Positions 36,582-48,216 of a DNA stretch of 64,000 nt are shown piece by piece. The position numbers were made by a program, and so were the translations under genes. Origin of the DNA: Pyrocephalus nanus (lineage: Eukaryota > Chordata > Aves > Passeriformes > Tyrannidae); assembly GCA_038380795.1 (NCBI GenBank), contig CM076266.1, forward strand, positions 30,950,145 to 31,014,144, in the 5' to 3' direction. The notes under the pieces are model-generated. The model worked only from the letters and a program-made list of their open reading frames with translations, did no database searches and was not told where the DNA came from. How positions within the stretch are numbered: position 1 is the first letter of the stretch; each line of letters begins with the position of its first letter.

Positions 36582-39069
36582 CTAGAACAAATCAAAAGCA
36601 CATGAACAATAGAAAACCGCGATCAAGATTCATTATACCATATGTTAGAAGCATGACACTGTTTCAGTTTCCCATTCTGAGTTTTTTAGTTAGTGTATAG
36701 CATGTTATTTCTTTTAATTAAGGATTTTAGTCAATGGTAGAACATACCCAGGTACTAAAAAACATAATCTTGAACTTCAAGCCAGATCCTATCTGAATAC
36801 AGACAATATTCACAGGTTCTCTAAAACTGAGATACTACTATTTATACTTACAAAAAACCCAGTGGAGACATGACAGCAGTCATGTCCAAACAATTTTTTG
36901 GAGTTTTATTGACCTTACCTAATGACACCTACAAAATATGAAGCATGAAATTTGAGAGGTTTATTCCAGTCTATATTTAATTCTGTTAGTAACAGCAGTT
37001 GAGTTTACAGGGATACAAAGCTTCATGAAGGTGCAATCTAAGATAGGAGAAACAAAGGAGGAAGATCTATCTGGAGTTTCTCCTTTTGTACACAGATACT
37101 TTAGCTAAATTCTTATAGCTTGTTCTTAATATCCAGGGGTCTTTTCTATGCATTTTGAAACTTTTGCAAATTATCATATAACACTTTATATTAGCTTCCC
37201 TGAAATACTCTCTCCCAAATACTACCTGACAATCCTTTTTAAAATTCATGTGTGCATGTGAATTTTGTCATTGGCATGGCAGTAATCTTTTTATATACAG
37301 CACTTCTTAAAAAGCTCTTGAACTGAACGCAACAGCAATTGTTCAGATTTTCAAATAAAGTATCAGTATTAAGTCCTCAGATCTATATGTTCCGTTCTTT
37401 CTACAATCCTGTCCTAACTACGTCTTCACTGACAAGAATCTCGGAATGTGCCCAATCCCCCAAATGACTGTGTGACACTTCCACTACATGTTATCTTCAA
37501 AGACACACCAAAGATCTGAATCGCCCCAGAATGTATTTGATGAATTTTAAAATGAGTTAAATATAGCTTTGCTTCCTGGCAGAGCTAGGAAGTGCTTGCA
37601 AGATTTTATTCCGCTGTTTGTAGTAAAATTTACATTTAAAGCACTCTCTCACCTCAATTCTAAACTAACTGGATGGTTTGATATGCCTGTCACAAACATG
37701 CATGATGAAATTGCAAGGTGGGGTGCAGTCTGCAGCAATGCTAGAGAAAGGCCTTAGGGAATGACAACAGCATATTTAAGTATCTCACAGCTAAGTCCTG
37801 AAGTCTTCTTTCAAGTAGAAGAAAATAAAAATCATATAAGTGAAATTATTTTATATTTTAAAAAAATCAGTGAGGATCATACATGACATAGAATTTATAC
37901 TTGCAATATGAGCAGCAAATGGTGTTGAAAACCATTACAATATTTTGCCAGATTTCAGTGTTTTCCATAACTTGAGCAAAGTGATGGGAGTGTCCCCAGT
38001 GTCTGTGTGCCTGTATCAGGCCATGTTTTTCTTCAGATTTTTTCCTTGTTCTTCAGAAAGAGAACTGAATTCAATGCTGTTTTTTATGAAGGTTAACGCA
38101 CCAAAAACATTAGGCCAACTATCCCTATTGTACTCAGTAAAGTTGGGTTATTCCCCTGCCTTACACATGAAGAACTAATGAGACTGTTCCAGCAGGGTGT
38201 TCCAAAGCTGCTTCCGCTCCATTCATTTTGCTTTGTAATGTTGCCGTCGCATGTTGGGAAGACATCTGCTGTGTAGCATTGTTCTAAATGTGTCAATATT
38301 TAACAGTGACCCAAAGCACTCATTCTTACATTTCTACAAAGACCTGTAAGGGTTTTAAACATCTATGCAGGCTAGCTTCACTGGGACAAATATATATATA
38401 TTTTAATTAAAAGTGTTAATTTAAATAATGAAGTGGCCTCATTCAACTTGGACTTCCTCTGAGTTGGAACTAGCAGAAGATCAATGTGCAGACTCATAAG
38501 ATGCTATTGTCTGTCATTCTCTTATCTCACACACAAACCCAAACAAGTTTTAATACACAAATACCAAATTATTTAACTGCTTTCTAATTCAGACCAGTCC
38601 GCTTTTTGCAAAATCCTTTGGCACTGAGTTCTGTAGCACAACTGAAACTGTCTGGGAATTAACTGCTGTCTTTGCTGACTGTGAAAGCACTGTTCTCAGT
38701 ACTTGCACAGTTTCTTACTCTATTGTTATTTTTTTCCTCTTGAGGCAGATCCTGATCTTACTTGCCAGACTAGTTCATGTAGCTTCCTTCACTGCTAGAC
38801 AATCGCTAGGGAAAACTGCATGCTGACCTGAGTGTCACTGGTGGCTCCGGCCAAACTCTGCTTTCCAGACACTCACACCACCCCACACTCTCCCAGTTCA
38901 ATTTTTTGCAGGAATTTAAACTGAATTCAACCAAATAGCAAGTAATTTAAAGTTCTGGAGAACAAAGCCATCTAGTTGCTTGCCAAACTCTCTCCTGAAG
39001 AACTGTAGGAAAATGTCTGCTCTAATGGTGGATCAATTTTTTGTATAAATCCTTCAGAGTTCTATAATT

Positions 39070-39089
39070 AAAAAAAAAAAAAAAAAAAA
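39070..39089 (+). repeat. Poly(A) run, A20
   Basis: Uninterrupted A20 followed by CAACAAAAAACCAAAC. It is intronic. Confidence 0.9.
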
Positions 39090-42000
39090 CAACAAAAAAC
39101 CAAACGTTTTAGGCCAAATTAATTCCCCCAATGGCACATAGTATTTGTGGCAAAGAATTTGATCCTAGTAAAAGTTAGCCAAGGCTCATTCCTACAGAGC
39201 ATTGCTGCTTATCAACTGGCCCTTGACCACACAGCAGCAGTGGTCTGTATTAAACATATTGTGCCCTTTGGTGGACTGTCCAAACATATTTACTTTCTTT
39301 ATCTTTATGACTGTAAATATACCCTCATCATTTCAGGAAAGAGTAATTGGGTCAGCAATTAAACATGTTACTTGGGCTTGGAACTGATGCTCAGTCTCCA
39401 GGGTCTCACTTTTAGCATCCATTGAGGTTTCTGTGAAAATCTTTATCGAGCTATAAAGGAAAACTACGGCTTAGTTCTCAGAGACACACAATTGGTCTTT
39501 AGTATCCCTCACATGCAGCAGAGGGAGTCCCCTCTGAGACCACATGAATTTGGGACTGTCTGTCCTGCTGCATCAGTTTTTATCATGGGAAGCCTCACAC
39601 TGAGAAGCTGCTTTAGTTTAGTTTGTATAATGAAAGAGGAAACAGATTATTTTTTTTTATAACTGACATTAGCTCAATCAAGTTTACATGTATTTCTTTT
39701 CTTTGTGAACTACATAATCCTAATTCTCTGATCTCACAGGATAAATGAAGGTTACGTAGTGCTAAGGCACAATGTCACTGTTGATACTTACATCAACGGG
39801 TTTGGATAATGCAGGAGTTGAATTCCTTGTCATGAATATTCACAGTTGGTTGTTTAGCAGAAAGCTTCCTGAACACTGCTGTTCAGTAGCTTCCATACCC
39901 AGACACACTGAGCCCACTGAAATCTGTGTCTCTCCCTCAGTCCCCCCGAAAATGTACCTAGTTATTCTATAAAATAGTGTGCTCTGGATGTGCTGGAGTG
40001 AGTGGCACCCATGCTGGAAGGTGGAAAAGAGCTTTAAAAAGAATTATGGGATTTAAAGAAAAGTTAAACATTTTATATCTACTCAGCTTAAGACCACCCA
40101 GGATGAAAATTCTGGTCTAAAGGCATGCTTAGCTGAGGGACTCTGTTGTAATGCAGCTCCATTTGGATCACAGTTCCTGTAGATGTACATAGTTTCCATA
40201 TGGCTTCCCATCTACCTCAAGAAACTCATGTAACTTGGAAGCAAGCAGATGGCAAACAAAGAAGACATTTGTGTCAGAAGACCATCACTGAGATTTATTT
40301 TCTCCTTGAACCCCACTCACTACAGTTCTTTATCCACACATATGTGTGAAAAAGAGACAGCATGACTCACATGCTCAGCCTAGCAGTAGCTGGCTAATTC
40401 CACTAAATATTAGTATTGTAGGCATTGAAATGAGAGAACCTGAAAGAGCCAAATCCATTCTTTCTTTGTCATATGTTTCCATCAGGATTAAAGATTTTTG
40501 AGCTGTAATGTGATCGGTCTTTCAACGAAGTATGTGCAAGGCATAAGAAAGCACCGTTCATTCTTCCACAACTGTACAGGCTTTGTGGGTCTAAAATTAG
40601 AAGCTAGTTATTTCTGACAGAAAAAATGAATAGTGACTCTACATGCACAGATGATGGATCTGGAGGGTTTAAGGGAGATTTTTTTGGCACTTTGATCCTT
40701 TGAAAGCTGGTAATTTCTACTACAGAAAAAGAATACACTGCTGGTGCCAACATTCTCTTAATTTGCTTGTAAACTATTATTTTCTTTATACAGTACACAG
40801 AATGCATGTTCTCATCACTGAAGTTGTACAGTATTATAATATAATTCATGCTTTATGATGCCTGACTGCTTAATTCAGACTGCACTTATCAGGGTACCCA
40901 TTTAGCCTATATGCTACATTAACAATTCTACTCACATCTTGTCCAATGGGATTTTTGGTTTTCACCATTTTGAAATGACTTAAATGTGTGACAAAACATA
41001 TAGTTGGAAAATAAGAGAGTATTAGGGTACACTTACAACCCTGCCCTACTTTCAGATACTACCCTCAGTGACCACAAAGAGTTAAAGGAAAGGAGGTAAC
41101 GAATGAGGAGGTGGGTTGAGGGGAAAAAAATGAAACTTCGAGAAGGATCATGTTTAATTCAGAGAGCAATATCATTTCTTAGAGATCAGCAAACAGTGGG
41201 GTATCCCAGCCTGGATCCAGCAAGACTGGTGTTAAGCCTGCAGCAAACACTAAACCCATAAAGGTGACAAGCATTGGGAAATAAAAAACAGGAGGAAGGC
41301 AGCTGCCTGCACCAGGCAGAGTGAGGGAGCATGTTGCAGTAGGATAATATGTTTTAACCATCAAAGGTGGAGCTGAGTAACCTGCAGGGAATTTACAGGA
41401 GCTTTTACTTTGAGAATATGGCACAGGTAATGTCCATTTATTCATTTGCCCTAGTAAGCCTCTAGCATGCCTTTCTGAGGCCCAGATTAATGCAGAGTCA
41501 GGCAACTGCCGAACAGCTGAGGTACATAGCAAACACCCCACACATCAGCTATTAGTTACTGAATTTCAACTGAAACAGGGCCTGAAAGAATGCCTCTTGC
41601 AAAACCACACTATTACATCTACATCATCAGAAGGCTTTGGCTGTACACCCTGTTTAAATTCTGAAGGCCATCATTAACAGAAAGTATAAGAAACCACTCT
41701 AAAGTTCCATTCTATTTATAGCCCTAGTTGCCTATAAAATAACACAGCTGTGATTAGATGGGGCTTGCTGCAGATATGTTAACTCTCTTGGTCACTATGA
41801 GTACTGTGAGACTTTACAGTTAATAACTGGATCAATGTTGAAGTAGTTTCCCAGTATAAAGAAAACCATAAAGAATTGACAAAATGAGATATTAACAGAT
41901 TAGTTTGCAGTAAATTTGGAAACCTCAAACAACTCTTAAAATTAGGAGGGACAATGAACAAGGAAAAAATGTTAAAGAAGCCTTTTATAAAATCAATGTG

Positions 42001-42335
42001 CAAATGCTGCTTTCTGGTGTTTCGTTGTGTATGTATGTATATCTGTTGCAAGAATCAAGGATCACTTTCCTTATTTCATCAGCTTCCATGTTCCTGAGAA
42101 GGTACAGATCCTTTAGAGTCAAGGTGAGAGCCAAACCACAGAAGCCTTGTACCAGCATATGCTGGTAAGCATTTACAGCACCGCAGCCTGCTGAAGGGAG
42201 ATTAAATGGGATGTCTTATGTGAGCAAATGCTAAACCATGTATTCTTCAGTGACTATTTGTGGTTTCATATCACTGCATGAGCTATAGCACAATGATAAT
42301 GACTTAGCTTTTCAGGATTCCCCGAATAATGCCAG

Positions 42336-42394
42336 GGTTTGTTTGTGTTTTGGGTTTTGTGCTGGTTTTTTGTTGGTTTTTTTTTTTTTTTTTT
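42336..42394 (+). repeat. GT-rich tract ending in T18
   Basis: GGTTTGTTTGTGTTTTGGG-type words lead into an uninterrupted T18 (42377-42394). On the minus strand it is an A/C-rich block like those at 2.7, 6.6 and 46.9 kb. Confidence 0.8.
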
Positions 42395-45300
42395 GAAACC
42401 ATCTGAGAAGTCTAGACACTGCATCACTTACAGAATCATGTGAAAACATTTGTGTTGCTGGAAAACTTAAGGAAATGAGTCTGTTGGCTGGATTTATTTT
42501 TATCATCTTTTTTTTTTCCCTACCCAACGAAGGAAACCTGCCTTCCCACTTTCAAATCTCTTTCCCTGCAAAGAACAAAAACTGCATCTCTCTTTGAGCA
42601 TTTTCAAGTGGTTATAACTGTAATGAAATATAGAATGAAACTGCTGCTTTTTTGTCTCTGGTTCCACCTTCTCATTTGAAAATATGCTGTTCTCCAATAG
42701 AAAAGAACATTGTCTTGCTGTGTCCTCTTATCCCATAGTCTGGCATGGAGACACAGGAACTCAGGAAGAGAAAAGGACCATCTAGTTCATCAATGCCAGT
42801 GGCAGTTCAATGAAATACAATATCCAGCCGCCACAGTTTTTACTTTAAACTTAAAATATCTTTTGCTACACAGAAGCTTTCTCATTTTCCATCTCAACCC
42901 TGTACTTATTCAGTGGCTGTTATTAATTTCACTTTCTCCTAATTAAAGAATGAGAGAATAAATTATATGGAGTTTTGCTAATAATTATCAGCCAGGCCTA
43001 AAATATAATAATATAATGCCATTTTATCACACAGTTACCATAGCCCTATCAAGAACAGCACTGTCATTCAACACAATCCCATCGCTGGCCCACTGCACTC
43101 TTTGTTCAGGCAGAGAATAGAAATCTTTACTGGATTTAACATTCCTTCCCTGCTGCTCAGTAATACAAATGTATTTAGGAATCCTGGCTATCAATTCCCT
43201 TTCAACCTTCCTAATGAGATGTTACCTAATTCTCTGAGCAAGTTAAATGAAGGTAGAGAGAATAATAACTTGAAGAACTATATTTGCAAACTAATCTTTT
43301 CTCTCCAGGAGTTCTAAATATCCTTCACAAATCCCTATCTTTGGCAATCAAAGTAATACAAAGGTATAGAAGAAACAGTGCAGATGAGCTCACCTGCCCT
43401 CCCCCTCCACCCCCCAACTAACAGGTCTTTTCTTCTTTCTGAAATTCAGTCCTGCTACTAAAGCAGAGTGATCAGGACTAATCAGATAAAGATTATTTAG
43501 AAGAAACAACTATGAGAACAGTCAGTTCACCAGTGAGAGCGCAGTGCACAGCTCAGTGTTTGTAACTGCAAGCAGCATAAACAGATAAAAAACTGGCTCA
43601 TTCATTTTAACCACTTTTCAGAGTCTAAAGGCTGGCATTACAAAGGAATTTGGTGAAATTCTCAAACCACTTGCATAGATCAGTGAAAAAGGTGAAAAAT
43701 AAGAAAAACTCATCAGGATGTGAAAATAAGTGCCCTTTTTGACTGCATCTTTCATTAAGTGAAAACTTCTTATAGGAATACTTCTTTGAAACAAAATGTT
43801 TATATTACATTTTTCAGTTTATACATGACTGTGGAACTTGACCTCAGGATGCCAATGATCCTTGCAGTCCATGTCAGCATACCTAGGCCCATGGTATTTT
43901 CACTCTTCCTCATGATACAGCCTCCGTTGTAGGCAGGGATCCATAGAGGCTGTACAGAAATGTAAACTGATTCTCCCTGTATGACTGAATATATAAATAG
44001 CCCCAAGATGTGAAAACTGTTTTTTTTGCATGACTCGAATAATGCCATGCATCTGATGGATACATTTGCAAGAGAGCAAGACTCCTCTTAAGTTAAAAAA
44101 AAAAAAAAAGACCAAGACACTGGAAATTTTTTGAACTTTCAGTTCTTACTTCTTCAGTTCTTACGCATTTCTCTACAAAAGGAGCATTTTTTTTTTCCTG
44201 GTATCCTCTATGTATCTGTTCTATGAATGTACATTATGAGCTCTCTGGGGGAGGTTTTTGAGCAGAGTTTAGTGCATGACTTATTGCAGCCCTGTCTGCA
44301 GCACCCTATATAAGACCAGGGTATTGTGAATGTATCATAACAAAAAAGTATACTGCATCAGTCTTGGTCAATCAGGGTTGGTAATCACTGCGATTCTGTC
44401 ATATCTATATTCCACTTTCAGATCTCAAATACTGAAGAATAATGGGGTGATGCAGCAGAATTATGACTGTAGATTCTAAAATAAAAAAAATTCCCTATGC
44501 ACCCCCTTAGTTGGAAATTCTTAGGAAATTCCATCTGAATACAATACTTCCAATTAGTCCCTGATGAATGGCTGCTAGTAAGATGAAGGAAGACTGATCT
44601 GTACATTTTAATATTTTCAGCATAAGTTAAAAAAATGTGTCAGTGAATCTCTCAACATAAGAGCAGATTAAACTATTATTAATAACATATCCATTCATAT
44701 GAACAAATAAGTGCTTTCTAGAGGTAAACATGTCTTCTAGAGGCTATTAAATCTCCATTAATTTGAATTTTCTAAAGAGAAGCAGACTACTGTGTGCAAA
44801 TATCCATACTGTATGGATGAAGCTGTTGTTAAAACAACAGAAGAACTGCTCAGAACAACAGAAAAACTGTTAAATAACAGCTGCTAATCAATCACATACA
44901 ACTTCCATTGCTCTTTCAGACCAGAGATAAAAGTGGACAGCTCGTTGGTCAACTTCCAATTATGGCGCAGATGAAAGCAAGGACAATTAATTACAAGATA
45001 AACCAAACCAAAAAGAACAGTAAAAAGAGACAAAAAGTCACCTGAGTATTATTATATCTAATTATCCTAGAAACAGGAGGAATTTCAACACCTCCCGCAT
45101 GAAAAGACAGTCATGCTGAACAGATGAAAGGTAGTGAGATACCACCAAAGTACAGTTGGGACATTCTTAAGAACAGCTGAAGCATGATATTGCTTAATCC
45201 TTTGCCTCTAAAAGATCTCTAGATTCCAAAATATTTGGTTATCCATAATGGAAGATATCACCGGAGAAAGAAGGGGTTGGGAGGTGAGGAGAGGACAGGG

Positions 45301-45611
45301 AAGGGAAGGGAAGAAAACATTTCAATTCTTTGTAAGAAAACAGCTGTTCACCAGTACCCTGCATCCAGAGATGAAGGAGAACTTGCCAATTCAGTGAGCA
45401 GAAAAAAACCCATCACCTGTTGGGTCTTGGAAGCTAACAGTGGCATTAGGAATGCCTTACAAGCTGGCCTTCCTGAGTTGATGGTCAACATGCAAGTCCA
45501 GGCTTAAGCAGGGGAAAACACATTCCCTCTGAGAAATGCTGTGCCCTTATGCCTAAGGATACAAGGAAAATCAGCCTGCTGTTGGGCACGTGTGGATAAA
45601 TGTCCCGTAAA

Positions 45612-46085
45612 TCATGCACTCAGGGCTTCCAGGCTGCTCAACACAGAGTTGGTAGGTTTGAGTTGGGAGTTTGCAAGCTCCAAGAACCCTGCTTCCATAG
45701 GGGTCCTCAGGTGAAGCTCTGGGATGCCCTTGCCTCTTCCTACACACCTGGAAACTGGCAGTCCCTCTTCAGTCTTTGAGCCAGTGCCCTGCTTTTCTTC
45801 CAGGACATTCCCACCAAGTTGCCCGCTCAAAGCAACATTCCTGGTGTTTTCTGACTTGGCTCCCAGACTAATCTCATCCTTGGTAAGCAGACCCATTAGG
45901 AGATCTGGAAGCCTGCCCAAAGCATTGGACATGGTGAGGCTGCCCTGGAACATGAAATCCTGTGAGTGTTTTGCAGCTGCTGCCTGAAAGCTGACATGGA
46001 GCAGGACAGCAACCAAGATGGACATTTTAAACCACTTGGCAGCTGTCAAGATCTTGCAGAATATATCTTGTATTGGAAACACCAT
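45612..46085 (-). CDS. Unidentified 157-codon ORF in RBMS3 intron (putative)
   Basis: I do not recognise this ORF. Its base composition is clearly more GC-rich than the flanking intron. The second Met (codon 21, at 46025, A at -3) begins a signal-peptide-like stretch, MSILVAVLLHVSFQAAAA, which would suggest a secreted product. The rest is polar with only one Cys (codon 115), no domain and no repeats. A good acceptor (ATTATTTTTCAG ending at 46098) lies just upstream in the same orientation. A consensus-like donor (CCAG|GTGTGT, 45748/45747) lies inside, so 46097-45748 could also be an internal exon. No partner exon was found. It lies on the RBMS3 strand. A chance ORF, a decayed gene fragment or an alternative RBMS3 exon are all possible. 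Confidence is low. Confidence 0.2.
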   Translation of the reverse strand: MVFPIQDIFCKILTAAKWFKMSILVAVLLHVSFQAAAAKHSQDFMFQGSLTMSNALGRLPDLLMGLLTKDEISLGAKSENTRNVALSGQLGGNVLEEKQGTGSKTEEGLPVSRCVGRGKGIPELHLRTPMEAGFLELANSQLKPTNSVLSSLEALSA

Positions 46086-46907
46086 GAGGCATCATTGCTG
46101 AAAAATAATTTTTCTTTGGCTCATGGGAGAGTCTTTCTGGTTTGTTTTGAGTTTTTAAAAGATGAATCAGAATGAAACCAAATTTCATAAGATGAATTTC
46201 CAACAAACTGGAAACCACGAATGCTTCTCAGCCAACTACTCTTCTATCTGTAGCTTAAGCAAAATAATCAACCAAATCTGTATTTGGATTGGGTGGGGAT
46301 AATAGAGAATACTAACCTTTAAAGGCTGGTGGCAACTTCAATACATTTAAAATACAGTGTTTAAAGTAATGCAGTGCAAGATAATGCTTCTCATTAGCAT
46401 AAAAATTGTTCTGTCAAAGTCTTTAAATATATTTACATTATCATTAGCTTTGTTACATGGCAGGTCTGTGGAAGGTGGAAATAGCATTTTTGTGAAGACT
46501 TCCTTTTTCCTGCTTTCCACAAACTCTTGCAATTCTTATGGGAGAAGGGTCCCATTACAATTAAAGTCGATGCCCCACTGATAAGGTGTGACTGAGTAAG
46601 AATATTACAGTCTATTCCTAAGTATGTTAATTATCAGCTGTGGGAGGATCTCTGAGACATCAGATCATATCAGCAATAGAGCTGCAAAAGCACAGGAGAA
46701 ACCTTGCCTTTTAGCAAAGTGCTGGCTAAGTGAATTGAACTATACTGCTATGTCATCAGCTTGTCTACCATGTAACGATCTGCTAAAAGTGTTGAACTCC
46801 TTAACTTACTGTGTGCAAAAATTACACAGGATCTCTCCTAATTTGTCATTGTTTCATCCAAATGATGAAATGGGAGGGAAGGAAGAAGGAAAGATACCAA
46901 AAAGTAA

Positions 46908-47055
46908 AAAAAAACAACAAACCAAACCAAAAAATCAAACCAGACCAACCAACCAACAACAACAACAAAAACGGAACAAAACCAAACCAACAAAAACCCC
47001 CAACCAAACAAAATGGCAGAAGAACAAAACAGAAAATGAAAGAAGAAAAAAAAAA
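46908..47055 (+). repeat. AC-rich (CAAA/CCAA/CAA)n block ending in a purine tract
   Basis: CCAACCAACCAACAACAACA and AACCAAACCAACAAAAACCC words lead to AAAATGAAAGAAGAAAAAA. The order and the closing purine motif resemble the block at 6622-6760. It is low-complexity, and translated frames over it are not genes. Confidence 0.8.
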
Positions 47056-47369
47056 TCCCAATACTTCAAAAAGTAGTCATCCCTCCTTGCCTTAGGCCTT
47101 CCTGTCCTGTCTTCTAACCACTAACTCCCCTCTTAAAGAGATCTCTTCATCATGCCTCCCATTTTTGACTACTGCAGGTCTTTCACACTATTTCACAGTA
47201 CTATTTTCTTTACCTTATACTGGAACACTCTGTTTTGTTGGGAAAGTGTGATCAACACAGCTGATGAACCATAAGTGAAGTAGCCAAGAATTCAAGCTTG
47301 ATGCTTCAGCTTTGACTCTCACTTTGTACAGGTGAGCAACTTAACACCTAGGAAACCTAAGGTTTGCTT

Positions 47370-47386
47370 AAAAAAAAAAAAAAAAA
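47370..47386 (+). repeat. Poly(A) run, A17
   Basis: Uninterrupted A17 after GGTTTGCTT. It is intronic. Confidence 0.9.
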
Positions 47387-48199
47387 GCAAGCCCCCATTT
47401 TTCATAAGACACTATTAAATATAGCTTTATGGGTATGCTTAGTACTTATTTTCCCAGGAATAACATTAGCAATGCTTGAAGGGGCCAGGAAAACAGATGT
47501 GTCTTAGTGCTGGCAGAATAACAACATTCCAAGGCTGTTCTTTGTGTTCTTTCAGTGCTAGCTTTCCAAAGTAGACAGTCAGCTCATATGCATTCAAATT
47601 ATATACAATTATGATTTGGTATGTATTTGTGCTTTGACACCCTCTTACAGTTCTGGAAAATATAAGCACTGAAAGTTTTCAGTGCTGGTGTATGAATTTT
47701 AATAATTTTTAGGGTTAATAAAGACCAGGCCAAGTGAAAAGCAATTCACATCAGCAGAGAAAAAAACCTGTTAATCAGTCTTGTCCTTGCTATCAGTGTA
47801 CTGATTGTAAATAGTTTTAGACAGGGCTAAAAAAAGCACAGCAGCAGTCTCAGCTTGATAGAGGAGTACACTGTAATAGTAGTTCTTGATACATTTTTTC
47901 AGGTTAGCACATTCTGTGAAAAATTAAAAGTAAAGCAAAACAACAAAATCTTCCCAACTTCCTCCCCTCCTTCTAATTCTGATAGAGAATATAAGGAGAA
48001 TAATCCAGGAAGGGAATCAAAATTGGGGAAGACATTAATCCATGTACAAACACCCATATTTCCTCCTTATGAATGCCCTTTATATGACAGAGCTGTCCAA
48101 ACAGCACTTAAGGAGCAACAGCAAAACACCTGACAGACAGGCACGATAAGTTATGGCTCAAAATGTTTGCTTGCCAGATAGAAAGGGTGACTTCTTTTC

Positions 48200-48216
48200 T
48201 TTTTTTTTTTTTTTTT
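48200..48216 (+). repeat. Poly(T) run, T17
   Basis: Uninterrupted T17 after CTTCTTTTC and before CCCCCTG. It is intronic. Confidence 0.9.

Noticed and set aside
41179..41541. 120-codon minus-strand ORF, considered as a partner exon for the ORF at 46085-45612
   Set aside because: It has no cystine-knot or other cysteine pattern, no convincing splice sites, and its frame does not suggest a joint product.
44220..44340. Possible second L2-type 3' module (GAGCTCTCTGGGGG ... GCAGCACCCTATATAAG)
   Set aside because: Only short pieces match and the spacing is poor. It is not strong enough to list as a feature.
45273..45310. G-quadruplex candidate (five G runs)
   Set aside because: Only three runs are closely spaced. 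The other two are 16 bases away, outside the usual loop limit.
46624..47076. 150-codon + strand ORF
   Set aside because: The second half is the translation of an AC-rich simple repeat (Lys/Gln/Asn/Thr/Pro low complexity).
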